A stretch of 7,517 nt of DNA from Spirochaetales bacterium (GTDB taxonomy: Bacteria; Spirochaetota; Spirochaetia; SZUA-6; DRHE01): assembly GCA_023136785.1 (NCBI GenBank), contig JAGLQP010000084.1:1-7517 (forward strand), in the 5' to 3' direction. The first letter of the stretch is position 1. Each line of letters starts with the position of its first letter. This document shows positions 6,787 through 7,517 of the stretch, in pieces. The notes beneath the pieces were generated by a model. That model was not told where the DNA came from, made no database searches, and saw only the letters and a program-made list of their open reading frames with translations. A program made the translations under genes and the position numbers.

Positions 6787-6920
6787 AAGCCGCTGATTGG
6801 ATCGAAGCGGTCGTCATAGGTCAGGAGCTTCACGTTGGCCTCTTTCCAACCGTGGATCACCTGGAGGGTGCCGGGAAGAATCTCACTGGCGGACATGAAA
6901 AGTATGACCTGGGGCCCACG
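6774..6920 (-). pseudogene. C-terminal remnant of a molybdopterin oxidoreductase (DMSO reductase family)
   Basis: In the minus-strand frame ending at the TAG of 6774-6776, about 48 codons follow the TAA at 6921-6923. They contain LPGTLQVIHGWKEANVKLLT followed by a short linker and DPISGFP. This strongly recalls the last segment of the molybdopterin-dinucleotide-binding domain of DMSO-reductase-family enzymes, where a 'PGVV..HGW.EAN.N.LT....DP.SGFP' block precedes a final cysteine-containing strand. The visible piece lacks the 600-plus residues normally upstream, and it stops before the usual last residues. It is therefore most likely a decayed or recombined gene end. An ATG at 6896 would allow a 40-residue peptide, but no ribosome site is obvious. 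The family match is from memory and needs a search. Confidence 0.6.
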
Positions 6921-7517
6921 TTACATAAGGTCCGCGAACTCGATCGAGAAGACCATACCATCGCCGCCGGTGTCGATGTCGAAGGAGAACTGGAAGACGT
7001 CGCCGTCTTCGTCCACGGCCATCAGGTCATAGGCGATTGGTTCCGAAGAAGCGGGAAAGAGAAAACTGACCGTCCCGCCGCTGTCGAAGGTAGCCTCCTC
7101 GCCCAGATAGTCTATCCCCCACATGTCCGAGTCCCCGGGAGAGATGAAGAGGTAGTGGATGGGCACGATGTCGTTGCGGATGTTGATCGTGACCAGGTCC
7201 AACTCCGGCAGCTGGTCGGTCAGATCCTCGCTGATGAACTGTAACAGTTCTTCCCGGCCGTCACAAATCTCGTGGTCGTAGATGAAGATCGTCCCGTCGT
7301 CACTGTTGACCGCCATGATGTCGAAGAGATCGCACTCGTTGGGGTAGTGAATGTAGAAGCCCAGCGACTCCTCCGGGCCCAGTACATGCTCTGTACCCAG
7401 GATCTCAGGTCCCCAGTATTCGCTGTCCCCGGGGGACAGGAATACGAACTCGATAACGTCGGTGGTCAGGTTGCTGAGCGCAACGAAATTTAGCTGATCT
7501 TCATCGAAGACAGTTGC
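6921..7517 (-). CDS. Acidic tandem-repeat protein with SPGDSxxWG motifs, N-terminus cut by the window edge
   Basis: The minus-strand frame is open from the right edge to the TAA at 6921-6923, giving 198 visible residues; the start lies outside the window. It holds two copies of a ~98-residue unit. Each has a strand reading FLSPGDSEYWG (first unit, end of motif 7410-7436) or FISPGDSDMWG (second unit, 7116-7142), then an ILG/YLG turn, a hydrophobic strand, and a D-I/L-MAV strand leading into an acidic SDDG or DEDGD turn. The composition is rich in Asp and Glu with few Lys, suggesting an exported beta-rich protein, perhaps one that binds calcium. Similar repeats occur in hypothetical secreted proteins of environmental bacteria, often Chloroflexota as I recall. 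The function is unknown. Hand counts of single lines give about 50-62% G+C here against 42-43% in sampled lines of the glycan genes. Confidence 0.8.
   Translation of the reverse strand, partial: ATVFDEDQLNFVALSNLTTDVIEFVFLSPGDSEYWGPEILGTEHVLGPEESLGFYIHYPNECDLFDIMAVNSDDGTIFIYDHEICDGREELLQFISEDLTDQLPELDLVTINIRNDIVPIHYLFISPGDSDMWGIDYLGEEATFDSGGTVSFLFPASSEPIAYDLMAVDEDGDVFQFSFDIDTGGDGMVFSIEFADLM

Noticed and set aside
6852..7244. 130-residue open frame on the plus strand
   Set aside because: Antisense to the repeat protein, whose two-copy motif shows that the minus strand is the coding one; its composition is a mirror artefact.
1..7517. CRISPR array, tRNA, rRNA, riboswitch, insertion sequence or phage genes
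   Set aside because: Scanning both strands by eye showed no regular direct repeats, cloverleaf or transposase motifs.

Overview
Bacterial DNA of moderate G+C content. It has compact Shine-Dalgarno-led operons and gene set typical of a carbohydrate-using, probably environmental bacterium. The repeat protein at the right edge resembles ones I associate with Chloroflexota (Anaerolineae-like) genomes, but that lineage guess is weak. No rRNA, tRNA, CRISPR array, insertion sequence or phage gene is visible.

Left block, plus strand (2-3900): the 3' part of a short-chain dehydrogenase/reductase; two tandem paralogous TIM-barrel proteins that look like glycoside hydrolases of clan GH-A (about 433 and 446 residues); and a DUF1349 (YesU-like, concanavalin-fold) protein. 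The last three are tightly packed, with a 17-nt gap and then an ATGA overlap, so they are almost certainly co-transcribed. Central block, minus strand (3888-6595): a GH5-family glycosidase followed by a HisD-superfamily dehydrogenase, also joined by an ATGA overlap. The two blocks converge, and their coding ends overlap by 13 nt at 3888-3900.

Read together, the blocks look like a locus for intracellular breakdown of an unidentified glycan or glycoside. GH5 and perhaps the GH-like pair would act on oligosaccharides, DUF1349 may assist or bind sugar, and the SDR and the HisD-like enzyme would oxidise released sugars, sugar acids or polyols. No full-length protein shows a convincing signal peptide, so import would have to be encoded elsewhere. 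The most interesting point is that both GH-like paralogues keep the GH-A scaffold but appear to lack both canonical catalytic glutamates. Aspartates sit at or next to those positions, and the change is shared by the two copies.

Right block (6596-7517, minus strand): about 180 nt of non-coding DNA upstream of GH5, a short fragment matching the C-terminal end of a molybdopterin oxidoreductase (a probable gene remnant), and the 3' end of a gene for an acidic protein with two ~98-residue 'SPGDSxxWG' repeats. The switch to a gene remnant, unrelated function and locally higher G+C suggests a rearrangement boundary just upstream of the glycan locus.
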